Below, piece after piece: positions 1-8,003 of a stretch of DNA of 55,129 nt. Source of the DNA: Verrucomicrobiota bacterium (GTDB lineage Bacteria; Verrucomicrobiota; Verrucomicrobiia; Opitutales; Opitutaceae); contig JAEWKR010000014.1 in NCBI GenBank assembly GCA_023457715.1, positions 1 through 55,129 on the forward strand, written 5' to 3'. Every line of letters starts with the position of its first letter. The stretch's first letter is position 1. The notes beneath the pieces were generated by a model. It was given only the letters and a program-made list of their open reading frames with translations, did not search any database and had not been told where the DNA came from. The position numbers and the translations under genes were made by a program.

Positions 1-304
1 TCAGGACGTGGACGAGGCTTGGCATGCAGCTCCGACGCAAGACCCGCGGTCCCGGGCAGGCAAGAGCAAGCGTGTCGAGCCGATGCAGGATGCGGGATGC
101 GGGATGCGGATGCGGGATGCGGGATGCCGGATACAGGATACAGGATACAGGATGCGGGATACAGGGTACAGGATGCGGGATGCGGGATCCAAGGATCCGA
201 GGCCGCGGGTCGGGACGCGCCGGCCTCCTCACTCCGGCATTGACCGGCTCCCGGCCGTGCCTACGGTGGGCAATTCCCTGTCTACAAACCGCTCGTTTTC
301 TACC
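1..304. other. Noncoding leader region upstream of tig
   Basis: No convincing gene is seen here. Open frames run through it on both strands, but they translate into low-complexity repeats of the heptamer array, so I treat them as spurious. The stretch from about 192 to 304 should hold the tig promoter and leader, but I cannot point to a clear -35/-10 pair or a Shine-Dalgarno sequence. Confidence 0.6.
81..191. repeat. Heptanucleotide tandem array (GGATGCG / GGATACA)
   Basis: About fifteen head-to-tail 7-bp units lie here. Two main versions alternate, GGATGCG and GGATACA, with a few degenerate copies (GGATGCC, GGGTACA, GGATCCA) and one 6-bp unit at 102-107. Mixed variants within one array suggest slippage and internal duplication. 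It lies upstream of tig, outside any credible coding region. Confidence 0.9.
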
Positions 305-1627
305 GTGAACGTCCAACTGAATAACGTCTCCGCCACCCGCAAGAGCCTCGTCGTCACCCTCGATCCGAGCGAAGTCGACGCCGAACACCAGGCCGTCGTG
401 GCCGAAATCGGCAAGGTCGCCCGCATTCCGGGCTTCCGTCCGGGCAAGGCGCCGGCGGCGATGGTGGCCAAGCGTTTTGCGAAGGAAGTCGCGGAGGAGT
501 TCAAGCAGAAGGTCGTCGCGAAGGCGTATCGCGCCGGCATGGACGAGCAGAAGCTCGACGTGTTGAACATTGTGAACGTCGAGGAGGGCGTCATCGCCCA
601 GGGCCAGCCGGCGACGGTCACGGTCACCGTCGACGTCCGCCCGGAGTTCGAGCTCCCCGCGTACACCGAACTGCCCACGGAGGTTGCCCCGCTCGATCCC
701 ACCGACGCCGAGGTCGAGAAGGTCATCGAAGGCCTGCGCAGCGAGCGCGCCGATTTCAAGAAGGCGGAGCGCGCGTCCCAGAAGGGTGACTACGTGAAGC
801 TCTCCTACGAGGGCAAGGTGGACGGCCAGCCGATCACCGAGCTCGTGCCCGACAAGCAGCTTTACGGCAAGGTCCCGCAGACGTGGGAGGAAGTGGAAGG
901 CACCAACGAGGGCGTCCTTCCGGGCCTCGCCCAGCAGATTTCCGGCCTCAGCGCGGGCGACAAAAAGGACGTGACGATCACGTTCCCGGCGGAATTCCCG
1001 GCGGCCCCGGCGCTGGCGGGAAAAACGGCGACCTACGCCATCGAGGTGCAGGAAATCCGCGAGCGGATCCTGCCCCCGCTCGACGCGGAGTTCTTCAAGT
1101 CGCAGCAGGTCGATGACCTGGCCGGCCTGCAGAACAAGGTGCGCAACAATGTGAAGATGCAGAAGGAGTACCAGAACCGCCAGGCCCAGCGCCGGCAGGT
1201 GACGGAGCAGCTCGCGGCGAAGGTCGACTTCCCGGTGCCGGATTCCCTGGTGGAGTCGGAAACGCAGAGCGTGCTGCGCAACTTCATCGAGGAGAACATG
1301 CGCCGCGGAATCCCCGCCGAGCAGTTCGAGAAGGACAAGAAGGAGCTGTTCGAAGGCGCGAAGAAGGCAGCCCTGGGGCGGGTCAAGGTGCAGCTCGTCC
1401 TGGCGAAGATCGCGGAGCAGGAGAAGATCCAGGTCGAGAACGACGACTTCAACGAATACCTGTACCGCGAAGCCATGCGCTCGGGCCAGAAGCCGGAGAA
1501 GCTCGCGAAGGCGCTCGCGTCGGATCGCGATCATCTTCGCTCCGTCCAGCAGTCGATCATTTTCGACAAGGTGGTTGATTTTCTGGTGTCCAAGGCTAAG
1601 GTCACCACACTCGAGCCAAAGGCTTGA
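305..1627 (+). CDS. tig: Trigger factor, ribosome-associated chaperone and prolyl isomerase
   Basis: Cytosolic chaperone that docks at the ribosome exit tunnel and shields nascent chains. The 440-residue length fits the family. The ribosome-binding signature GFRPGKAP is at residues 43-50. An FKBP-type peptidyl-prolyl isomerase domain covers roughly residues 155-250, and an alpha-helical chaperone domain forms the rest. The frame is open far upstream, but homology begins at GTG 305 (MNVQLNNVSATRKS), so I reject the longer form, which would translate the heptamer array. No Shine-Dalgarno sequence is obvious before the GTG. clpP starts 28 bp after the stop and clpX follows, the classic tig-clpP-clpX arrangement. 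Confidence 0.95.
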   Translation: MNVQLNNVSATRKSLVVTLDPSEVDAEHQAVVAEIGKVARIPGFRPGKAPAAMVAKRFAKEVAEEFKQKVVAKAYRAGMDEQKLDVLNIVNVEEGVIAQGQPATVTVTVDVRPEFELPAYTELPTEVAPLDPTDAEVEKVIEGLRSERADFKKAERASQKGDYVKLSYEGKVDGQPITELVPDKQLYGKVPQTWEEVEGTNEGVLPGLAQQISGLSAGDKKDVTITFPAEFPAAPALAGKTATYAIEVQEIRERILPPLDAEFFKSQQVDDLAGLQNKVRNNVKMQKEYQNRQAQRRQVTEQLAAKVDFPVPDSLVESETQSVLRNFIEENMRRGIPAEQFEKDKKELFEGAKKAALGRVKVQLVLAKIAEQEKIQVENDDFNEYLYREAMRSGQKPEKLAKALASDRDHLRSVQQSIIFDKVVDFLVSKAKVTTLEPKA

Positions 1628-1655
1628 GCGTCGTTATCTTGGAACCACCCACCAC

Positions 1656-2276
1656 GTGAGCTATTACGTCCCTGTCGTACTTGAAAACACCGGCCGCGGA
1701 GAGCGGTCGATGGATATTTATTCGCGGCTCCTCAAGGACCGCATCGTTTTCATCGGTTCACCGATCGACGACGGCGTGGCGAATGTGGTGATCGCGCAGA
1801 TGCTGTTCCTCCAGATGGAGGATCCCAAGAAGGACATCCACCTGTACATCAACTCTCCGGGCGGCGTGGTGACGGGTGGGATGGCCATTTATGACACGAT
1901 GAATTTCCTGCAGTGCGACATCGTGACGTACTGCATCGGCATGGCCGCCAGCATGAGCACGGTGCTGCTCGCCGCGGGCACCAAGGGCAAGCGGTTCGCG
2001 CTTCCGAACAGCCGCGTGATGATCCATCAACCGAGCGGTGGCGCGGGCGGCCAGGCGGCCGACATCGCGATCGCAGCGCGTGAAATTCTCCGGTGGCGCA
2101 AGACCCTCAACGAGGCCATCTCGCGGCACACGGGCAAGACGCCCGAGCAGATCGAGAAGGACTCCGACCGCGACTATTACCTGAGCGCGCAGGAGGCCAA
2201 GGATTACGGCTTGGTTGACCATGTGGTCACTTCGACCCGCGAGGCGCAAACCCTCGCCGTACCGAGCGCTGCCTGA
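1656..2276 (+). CDS. clpP: ATP-dependent Clp protease proteolytic subunit ClpP
   Basis: Serine peptidase that forms the tetradecameric barrel degrading substrates unfolded by ClpX or ClpA/C. The 206 residues start at GTG 1656 with SYYVPVVLENTGRGERSMDI, the usual ClpP N-terminus. The catalytic triad is visible as Ser99 (in GMAASMS), His124 (in MIHQPSG) and Asp173 (in DRDYYLS), with the same 25 and 49 residue spacing as the E. coli enzyme. The frame is open upstream into tig, but that part has no ClpP similarity. It sits between tig and clpX and is probably cotranscribed with them. Confidence 0.97.
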   Translation: MSYYVPVVLENTGRGERSMDIYSRLLKDRIVFIGSPIDDGVANVVIAQMLFLQMEDPKKDIHLYINSPGGVVTGGMAIYDTMNFLQCDIVTYCIGMAASMSTVLLAAGTKGKRFALPNSRVMIHQPSGGAGGQAADIAIAAREILRWRKTLNEAISRHTGKTPEQIEKDSDRDYYLSAQEAKDYGLVDHVVTSTREAQTLAVPSAA

Positions 2277-2341
2277 TCAGGTTAGCGCTGCGGACAAACT
2301 CCGGCCTCGACTCAGTCGGTTAGCGAACCACTCTTGGCGCC

Positions 2342-3634
2342 ATGGCAAAATCCGCGCGCATGACGCTGTGCTCCTTTTGCGGGAAGTCGCAGGCGGAGGT
2401 GAAGAAGATCATCGCGGGCCCGGGCGTTTACATCTGCGATTCGTGCGTCAACGTCTGCAAGACGATCATCGATCGTGAGGTCAAGGCCCCCTCCGCGGAG
2501 GCGAAGCCCACGGTGCGGCTGGTCAAGCCGGCGGAGATCAAGAAGACGCTCGACGATTACGTCATCGGCCAGGATCACGCCAAGAAGGTCCTCTCCGTGG
2601 CGGTGTACAATCACTACAAGCGTTTGATGTTCGATGCCGGCCAGTCGCGTGATCCCGCGGCGGTGTCGCCGGAGTTCAACGACGTCGACGTCGAGAAGAG
2701 CAACATCCTGCTGGTCGGCCCGACGGGCTCCGGCAAGACGCTGCTTGCGCGGACGCTCGCGAAGATCCTCGACGTCCCGTTCGCGATTTCGGACGCCACC
2801 ACCCTCACCGAAGCCGGCTATGTGGGCGAAGACGTGGAGAACGTCGTGCTCCGCCTCCTCCAGGCCGCCAACTACGATGTGAAGAAGGCCGAGTGTGGCA
2901 TCATCTACATCGACGAAATCGACAAGATCGGGCGCAAGACCGAGAACGTTTCGATCACGCGTGACGTGTCCGGTGAAGGCGTGCAGCAGGCGTTGCTGAA
3001 GATTCTCGAAGGCACCGTGTGCAACGTCCCGCCGCAGGGCGGCCGGAAGCACCCGAACCAGGAGTACATCCAGATCAACACGGCGAACATCCTGTTCATC
3101 TGCGGTGGCGCCTTCGTTGGCCTGGATGCGCTGGTGCAGCGGCGTCTCGGCCAGAAGAGTCTCGGCTTTTCCTCGATTCAGGCGCAGCACGACCAGACGC
3201 TGCGGCCGGAGGACATGATGAAGTCGCTGGCGCCCGAAGACATGATCCGCTTCGGCATGATCCCGGAGTTCATCGGCCGCCTCCCGGTGGTCTCCGTGCT
3301 TGATCAGCTGCACGTCGCCGACCTGGAGAAGATTTTGCTGCGCACCAAGAACGCGATGGTGAAGCAGTACTCGAAACTGTTCGCGATGGACGGCGTCCGC
3401 TTGAAGTTCACGCCGGATGCGGTCCGGGCGATCGCGGCGAAGGCGATCGAGCTCAAGACCGGCGCCCGCGCCCTGCGCTCCATCATGGAGACGCTGATGC
3501 TCGAGGTGATGTACGAGCTGCCGCAGCGCGACGATGTCGCCGAGGTCGTGGTCGACGCCGCCGTTGTCGCCGGCAAGCGCCGGCCGACGCTCCGCAAAAC
3601 GCCGAAGGCCGAGCCGAAGCAGGACGCGGCTTGA
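2342..3634 (+). CDS. clpX: ATP-dependent Clp protease ATP-binding subunit ClpX
   Basis: AAA+ unfoldase that recognises substrates and threads them into ClpP. The 430 residues show, in order, the Cys4 zinc-binding domain (C10, C13, C32, C35), Walker A GPTGSGKT at 126-133, the pore-loop motif GYVGED near 159-164, and Walker B IIYIDEID at 187-194. A ClpP-docking loop of the IGF type is present as LGF in KSLGFSS, and the C-terminal small domain is complete. It starts 65 bp after clpP and is followed by a hairpin terminator. A 446-codon open frame lies antisense to it, but that is a GC-driven shadow. Confidence 0.97.
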   Translation: MAKSARMTLCSFCGKSQAEVKKIIAGPGVYICDSCVNVCKTIIDREVKAPSAEAKPTVRLVKPAEIKKTLDDYVIGQDHAKKVLSVAVYNHYKRLMFDAGQSRDPAAVSPEFNDVDVEKSNILLVGPTGSGKTLLARTLAKILDVPFAISDATTLTEAGYVGEDVENVVLRLLQAANYDVKKAECGIIYIDEIDKIGRKTENVSITRDVSGEGVQQALLKILEGTVCNVPPQGGRKHPNQEYIQINTANILFICGGAFVGLDALVQRRLGQKSLGFSSIQAQHDQTLRPEDMMKSLAPEDMIRFGMIPEFIGRLPVVSVLDQLHVADLEKILLRTKNAMVKQYSKLFAMDGVRLKFTPDAVRAIAAKAIELKTGARALRSIMETLMLEVMYELPQRDDVAEVVVDAAVVAGKRRPTLRKTPKAEPKQDAA

Positions 3635-3681
3635 GCGCTGGAATAGCCGCAAAAAAGCGCAGAAGGCGCAAAAAAATGTAG

Positions 3682-3707
3682 GGCGGGGTCTCCGAACCCC
3701 GCCTTTC
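3682..3707 (+). terminator. Probable bidirectional rho-independent terminator after clpX
   Basis: A perfect 8-bp GC-rich stem (GGCGGGGT 3682-3689 with ACCCCGCC 3696-3703) and a 6-nt loop are followed by TTTCT on the + strand. On the - strand the same stem is followed, after four bases, by a run of seven T (complement of 3670-3677). It lies between clpX (+) and the M42 peptidase (-), which converge here, so it can serve both. Confidence 0.75.
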
Positions 3708-3713
3708 TCATGT

Positions 3714-3818
3714 CCGCCTACAGCCTACAGCCTACAGCCTACAGCCTACAGCCTACAGCCTACAGCCTACAGCCTACAGCCTACAGCCTACAGCCTACAG
3801 CCTCCAGCCTACCGCCTC
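3714..3818. repeat. Heptanucleotide tandem array (CAGCCTA)
   Basis: Eleven identical CAGCCTA units run from 3721 to 3797, then degenerate copies continue to about 3818, with one degenerate copy before. The unit length equals that of the array at 81-191, but the sequence differs. The array sits between the clpX terminator and the 3' end of the convergent M42 peptidase gene. The open frame across it (repeated SLQPTAY) is an artefact of the 7-nt period. Confidence 0.92.
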
Positions 3819-3825
3819 CCGCTCC

Positions 3826-4890
3826 TCAAATCAGCGCGTAATCGCCCGCTTTGAGCTGGCGCGAGAACTCGACGAGCAACCTCACGCAGCGCTCCACGTC
3901 CTCCAGGTCGACGACTTCGCTCGGGGTGTGCATGTAGCGCAGCGGAATGCTGACGAGTCCGGTGGCGACGCCGCCGCGGCCCATCTGGATCGCGCGGGCA
4001 TCCGTGCCGGTCGGGCGGGGATCGGCCTCGAGCTGGTAGGGAATGTCAGCCTGCTTCGCGGCCGCCACCAGCCATTGATAGACCTTGGGATTGATGTTGG
4101 GCCCCCGGCAAATGATGGGTCCGCCGCCCAGTTTCGTTTCGCCGAACTTGCGGTTGTCGCAATCAGGATGGTCGGTCGCGTGGCCCACGTCGACGGCGAC
4201 GGCGATGTGCGGGTTGACCAGGTACGCCGCCGTGGTCGCCCCGCGGACGCCGATCTCCTCCTGCGTCGTCGCCACCGCCACGACGCGCGAGACGGGCTTC
4301 TTCGCGTCCCGCGCGAGACGGACGAGCGTTTCACCGATGATGTAGGCGCCGACCTTGTTGTCGAAGGCCCGTGCCGTGCCGATGCTGCCGTTGATCAGTT
4401 CGAGCTCGTGATCGTACGTGGCCACGTCGCCGATGCTGATCCGCTTGAGCGCGTCGTCCTTCGAGCTGGCGCCGATGTCGATCCAGATCTCGTGCTTCTT
4501 CGGCACCTTCTTCCGATCCTCGTCGTCCATGAGGTGGACCGCGCGCTTGCCGGTGACGCCCTTCACGGTGCCGTTCGCAGTCTGGATAAGGACGCGCCGT
4601 CCGGAGATGACGCTCAGGTCGTGGCCGCCGATGGTGTCGAAATAGAGGTAACCGTCCTTGTTGACGTACGTGATGATCAGGCCGAGCTCGTCGAGATGCC
4701 CCGCCAGCATCAGCACGGGGTCGCCTTTGGGATTCAGGGTGGCGATCCGGTTGCCGAGCGCGTCGCCGCGGTACTCGTCCGCCGCCGGTTTGACGAACTT
4801 GTCGAATACGGCCTGCGACTCAGCCTCCGCGCCGGACGGGGAGCGCGCATGCAGCAGTTCGGAGAGAAAAGGAGGGACAGTGTAGGACAT
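3826..4890 (-). CDS. M42 family metallo-aminopeptidase
   Basis: Cytosolic binuclear-zinc exopeptidase of the tetrahedral aminopeptidase/FrvX/endoglucanase M family, which trims peptides, possibly products of ClpXP-like degradation. The 354-residue length is normal. Ligand motifs are visible: H65 and D67 in AGHLDELG, the bridging Asp in AFDNKVGAY, the Glu pair in TTQEEIGVRG, the Asp in VDVGHATD and the late His in MHTPSEVVD. The ATG at 4890 is preceded by a pyrimidine-only style leader instead of a Shine-Dalgarno, a leader mirrored before the divergent hisA. Substrate specificity cannot be read from sequence. Confidence 0.92.
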   Translation of the reverse strand: MSYTVPPFLSELLHARSPSGAEAESQAVFDKFVKPAADEYRGDALGNRIATLNPKGDPVLMLAGHLDELGLIITYVNKDGYLYFDTIGGHDLSVISGRRVLIQTANGTVKGVTGKRAVHLMDDEDRKKVPKKHEIWIDIGASSKDDALKRISIGDVATYDHELELINGSIGTARAFDNKVGAYIIGETLVRLARDAKKPVSRVVAVATTQEEIGVRGATTAAYLVNPHIAVAVDVGHATDHPDCDNRKFGETKLGGGPIICRGPNINPKVYQWLVAAAKQADIPYQLEADPRPTGTDARAIQMGRGGVATGLVSIPLRYMHTPSEVVDLEDVERCVRLLVEFSRQLKAGDYALI

Positions 4891-5040
4891 GGAAGGGAAA
4901 GTGAGAGTGAAAGTGAGGGTGAGGGGGGCAGTCTGGGAGCAAGCCGGGGGAACCTCAAGACCGGGGCGACGGTTACCCCACCAGTTTCACTTTCACTTTC
5001 ACTTTCACCCTCCCTTCTGCTCACTTTCACTCTTCCCTTC
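4891..5040. repeat. Symmetrical pyrimidine-tract leaders between divergent genes
   Basis: This 150-bp intergenic region is built from GAAAGT/ACTTTC-type units at both ends. Read outward, each arm ends in a CTCACTTTCACT...CCCTTC tract that touches the ATG of the M42 peptidase (4890) or hisA (5041). The arms are complementary apart from a 5-nt insertion, so they could also form a long hairpin. The centre (about 4927-4983) is ordinary GC-rich sequence. A similar tract precedes ybaB at 40207-40291. Confidence 0.85.
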
Positions 5041-5766
5041 ATGCTCATCTATCCCGCCATCGACATCAAAAGCGGCCGCTGCGTGCGGCTCACGCAGGGC
5101 CGCGCCGACCAGGAGACGGTGTACAACGAGAATCCGTCCGACGTGGCCGCGGACTTCAAGCAGGCGGGCAGCGCCTGGGTGCACGTGGTCGATCTGGATG
5201 GGGCGTTCGCCGGCGAGCCGCAGAATCTCGAAGCGGTGCAGCGGATCGCGGCCCTGGGGATGAAGGTGCAGTTGGGCGGCGGCCTGCGGACCCGCGCCGC
5301 GGTCGAGCGCGCGTTGGGCTTCGGCGTGAGCCGCGTCGTGATCGGCACTCGTGCCGCGGAAAGTGAAGCCTTTGTCGGTGAACTCGTGGAGGCGTTTGGT
5401 GACAAGGTGGCCGTCGGCATCGACGCGAAGAACGGTCGCGTCGCGGTCAAGGGATGGGTGGCCACGGCGGAGATGACGGCGATCCAGCTGGCGCAGCGGA
5501 TGGACGCGCTGGGCGTCCGCACCTTGATTCACACCGATATCGGAACCGACGGCATGCTCACCGGCCCGAACTTTGCGGCCCAGGAGGCGATGTTGCAGGC
5601 CGGCCGGTTCAACGTGATCGCCAGCGGTGGTGTCAGCCGTCACGAGGACGTCGTCAAGCTGGCGGAGCTCGCGCGTCGTTACGCCAATCTCGATGGGGTG
5701 ATCGTGGGCAAGGCGCTTTACGAAAAGCGCGTCAACCTGCCCGATCTTCTCGCGCTCAGCCGCTGA
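5041..5766 (+). CDS. hisA: Phosphoribosylformimino-5-aminoimidazole carboxamide ribotide isomerase HisA
   Basis: TIM-barrel isomerase of histidine biosynthesis that converts ProFAR to PRFAR. The 241 residues match the family. Catalytic aspartates are D8 (in YPAIDIK) and D128 (in VGIDAKNG). Phosphate-binding glycine motifs are present (QLGGGLRT, ASGGVSRH), as is the TDIGTDGM segment. The frame is open about 1.1 kb upstream, antisense to the M42 peptidase, but homology starts at ATG 5041. It is not next to other his genes. Its last 11 bp overlap the 3' end of the convergent FkbM gene, leaving no room for a terminator. Confidence 0.95.
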   Translation: MLIYPAIDIKSGRCVRLTQGRADQETVYNENPSDVAADFKQAGSAWVHVVDLDGAFAGEPQNLEAVQRIAALGMKVQLGGGLRTRAAVERALGFGVSRVVIGTRAAESEAFVGELVEAFGDKVAVGIDAKNGRVAVKGWVATAEMTAIQLAQRMDALGVRTLIHTDIGTDGMLTGPNFAAQEAMLQAGRFNVIASGGVSRHEDVVKLAELARRYANLDGVIVGKALYEKRVNLPDLLALSR

Positions 5767-6541
5767 CGGGGCCGGCGACCGGTGTGAACCGGTAGTCTTC
5801 GCCCACGAGCACAGGCTCGCGGCCGCCCGGCCCTGGCGCCCCGATGCGCCGCCACGTGTACGACCGGCCGAGCGCGGCCATCGTGCCGGCGATTTCCTCG
5901 GGGGAGTGAAAGCCCATGAAGATCAGCGGCCGGGCCGTCGCCAGCGTGGCGGCCATGCCCGCGAGGACGTGGTGCCCGTGCCCCTCCGCGTCGATCTTGA
6001 CGAAATGCGGCGGCCGCAACCGGCCTGCCGCAACCAGGTCGTCCAAGGCAACGGTCTCGATTTCGAGGGGCTGGACGTGCGGGTGGCGCACTTCGCCGTC
6101 GTAGGGGAGATGGGTGGTCGTGGACCCCAGCTCTCCGTAGGTGTAAATCTCGGCCTTGCCGCTGCGGGCGGAGGCGGCCGCCGCAAAGATCTCGAGATTG
6201 TCGCAGCGATTCATCGCGCGGTGCCGGCGAAGTCGCTCCGCGCTGGACGGGTCGGGTTCGAAAGCGGCGACGGAGCCGGTCGGTCCGACCCGCCGGGCCA
6301 GTCCGATGCTGTACAGACCGAAATGCGCGCCGATGTCCCAGCAATGCCAGCCGCGGATATCGCCGTCACCGAGTCCGACCAGTTCCTGCTGCAGGACGGG
6401 TTCGTGCGTGCCGCGCCAGTAGGCGGAGTAGGGCAGAAGGGTCCAGCGGGCGCCGGCTGCGACGCCGGAACGAACCCGCACGGGCAGGCGCCACAAACCC
6501 GAACGGGTCAAGGAGGCCCTGATTATTTGTGCCGGGCCCAT
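5756..6541 (-). CDS. FkbM family methyltransferase, last gene of the polysaccharide operon
   Basis: SAM-dependent methyltransferase of the FkbM type, which usually O-methylates sugars or lipids. In 261 residues the Rossmann glycine motif appears as DIGAHFGLYSIGLA, followed by an acidic strand end FEPDP and the typical KIDAEGHG segment. The start at ATG 6541 lies 2 bp after the upstream oxidoreductase stop; a longer open frame would overlap that gene. As one of three FkbM proteins in this operon it probably decorates the glycan. Its 3' end overlaps hisA tail-to-tail by 11 bp. Confidence 0.85.
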   Translation of the reverse strand: MGPAQIIRASLTRSGLWRLPVRVRSGVAAGARWTLLPYSAYWRGTHEPVLQQELVGLGDGDIRGWHCWDIGAHFGLYSIGLARRVGPTGSVAAFEPDPSSAERLRRHRAMNRCDNLEIFAAAASARSGKAEIYTYGELGSTTTHLPYDGEVRHPHVQPLEIETVALDDLVAAGRLRPPHFVKIDAEGHGHHVLAGMAATLATARPLIFMGFHSPEEIAGTMAALGRSYTWRRIGAPGPGGREPVLVGEDYRFTPVAGPVSG

Positions 6542-6543
6542 CG

Positions 6544-7983
6544 CTAAGCTCGCCGTCCGGCGTGGTGTCGCCGCCGTTGGGGGGCCTTCTTCACCACCGG
6601 GGCGGGAATCTTCCCTGCAATTTCCTCCAGGGGGTACGTGATGATCTCCGCCAAAGTCGGGTGGTACCATGGCGCCCGCAACAGATCGAAGACGGTCGCG
6701 CGCATCGCCAGGGGACCGCTGAAGCAATGGATCAGCTCACCGGCGTCCTTGCCGACGATCTCGGCGCCCAGGATGCGACCGTGTTCGGGCTCGGCGATCA
6801 CCTTCACGTAGCCATAGTTCGCCTCCATCAGGATCGACTTGCCGTGATCATTGAAGGGATACGAAGCGATCAGGTGCTTCGTCCCGTGGGCGACGAGGTC
6901 GCGTTCCAGGTATCCGATGGTGGCGAGCTGAGGATCGGTGAAGACGACGTTCAGCAACAGCGAATAATCGACCGGCTTGATTCCCGCGACCGCTGCGGCG
7001 TGGCGGGCCGCGAGTTCGCCCTGCTGGATGGCCACGTGCACGATTTCCGCCGGGCCGGAGCAATCGCCGGCCGCGTAGATGTGGGGGACATTCGTCTGCT
7101 GCCACTCGTTGGTGATGATCTGGCCGTTGGGTCGGGCCAGCACCCCGGCGGCGTCGAGTGCGAGCGGCCGCGTGTTGGGCTCCCGGCCCAGCGCGTTGAA
7201 CAGGCGCTCCGCGGTGCGGCGCAGGCGCCGGCCGGCGTGGAGGAACTCCACCGTGAAGCGCTGGCCGTCGTGCGCAATCCGCTCGATCTGCGTGCCGGCG
7301 AACAGGTCGATCCCCTCGTCGACGAAGGCTTGTTGCACCACCGTGGAGGCTTCCGGCGAGTGATCGCGAAGGATGTTGGCGCTGCGCTGGATCAGGGTGA
7401 CCTTGGCGCCGACGCGGTTCAGGTACTGGCTGAGTTCGCACGCGACGATGCCGCCGCCGAGCACGATCACGCTCTTCGGCACGAAATCGAGGTCGAGCAC
7501 CTCATCGCTCGTCCAGAAAGGGACCTCCCCGAGCCCTGGCACGGGAGGCACGGCCACCCGCGAACCGGTGGCGATCAGAAAGTGGCGGCCGCGGATGCGC
7601 GAACCGTCAGAGAGCTGCAGGGTGTGCGCGTCGATGAAGGTCGCCTGGGCGCGCAGCAGGCTGAACTTGCCGGAGGTCAGGGCGGATACGCGGTACTGCG
7701 CGAAATCGGCGATGATCCGGCGCTTGCGGGCGGCGATGCGCTTGGGGTCCGCGGCGGCCCGCGGGATGTTGAGGCCGAACACGCGGCCTTTCTGCGCCAG
7801 ATGCAGCACCTCCGCGGAATAGATCAGCGTCTTCGAGGGCATGCAGCCGTTGAGGATGCAAAGCCCGCCCAGCTGCCTAGCCCCGTCGATGATCGCCGTT
7901 TTCAGTCCGAGCGACACTGCAACCCGCGCGGCATTGAAGCCCGCGCTGCCGCCCCCAATCACCACAAAGTCGAACGTCTTCAT
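6544..7983 (-). CDS. FAD-dependent pyridine nucleotide-disulfide oxidoreductase (dihydrolipoyl dehydrogenase/mercuric reductase-like)
   Basis: Flavoprotein of class I disulfide oxidoreductases, 479 residues. The FAD motif GGGSAG is at 10-15 and the redox pair is C42/C47 in LCILNGCMPSK. An NAD(P)-binding motif VLGGGIVACE is near 174-183, the second FAD motif IYAAGDCSG is near 302-310, and the interface base pair H441/E446 is in YHPTLAEII. The active site differs from the standard lipoamide dehydrogenase pattern CLNVGC, so substrate assignment is open. It starts at ATG 7983; the upstream open frame overlaps the sugar transferase gene. It lies 20 bp after that gene and 2 bp before an fkbM, an odd position for a redox enzyme. 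Confidence 0.88.
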   Translation of the reverse strand: MKTFDFVVIGGGSAGFNAARVAVSLGLKTAIIDGARQLGGLCILNGCMPSKTLIYSAEVLHLAQKGRVFGLNIPRAAADPKRIAARKRRIIADFAQYRVSALTSGKFSLLRAQATFIDAHTLQLSDGSRIRGRHFLIATGSRVAVPPVPGLGEVPFWTSDEVLDLDFVPKSVIVLGGGIVACELSQYLNRVGAKVTLIQRSANILRDHSPEASTVVQQAFVDEGIDLFAGTQIERIAHDGQRFTVEFLHAGRRLRRTAERLFNALGREPNTRPLALDAAGVLARPNGQIITNEWQQTNVPHIYAAGDCSGPAEIVHVAIQQGELAARHAAAVAGIKPVDYSLLLNVVFTDPQLATIGYLERDLVAHGTKHLIASYPFNDHGKSILMEANYGYVKVIAEPEHGRILGAEIVGKDAGELIHCFSGPLAMRATVFDLLRAPWYHPTLAEIITYPLEEIAGKIPAPVVKKAPQRRRHHAGRRA

Positions 7984-8003
7984 CCGCACGAGAGGTAGCA
8001 GGA

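Noticed and set aside
8..304. N-terminal extension of tig reading through the heptamer array
   Set aside because: The extra 99 codons are low-complexity translation of a 7-nt repeat and trigger factor similarity begins at GTG 305.
2312..3652. 446-codon open frame antisense to clpX
   Set aside because: It mirrors a certain gene in a GC-rich genome, has Arg/His/Leu/Asp-biased composition and no recognisable domain.
3714..3818. Possible CRISPR array
   Set aside because: The units are 7 bp head-to-tail with no spacers, so it is a simple tandem repeat; no cas genes are present.
3534..3854. Open frame with repeated SLQPTAY peptide
   Set aside because: It is produced by the CAGCCTA array and has no start context or conserved part.
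3928..5040. Upstream extension of hisA
   Set aside because: It is antisense to the M42 peptidase and translates the pyrimidine leader; HisA starts at 5041.
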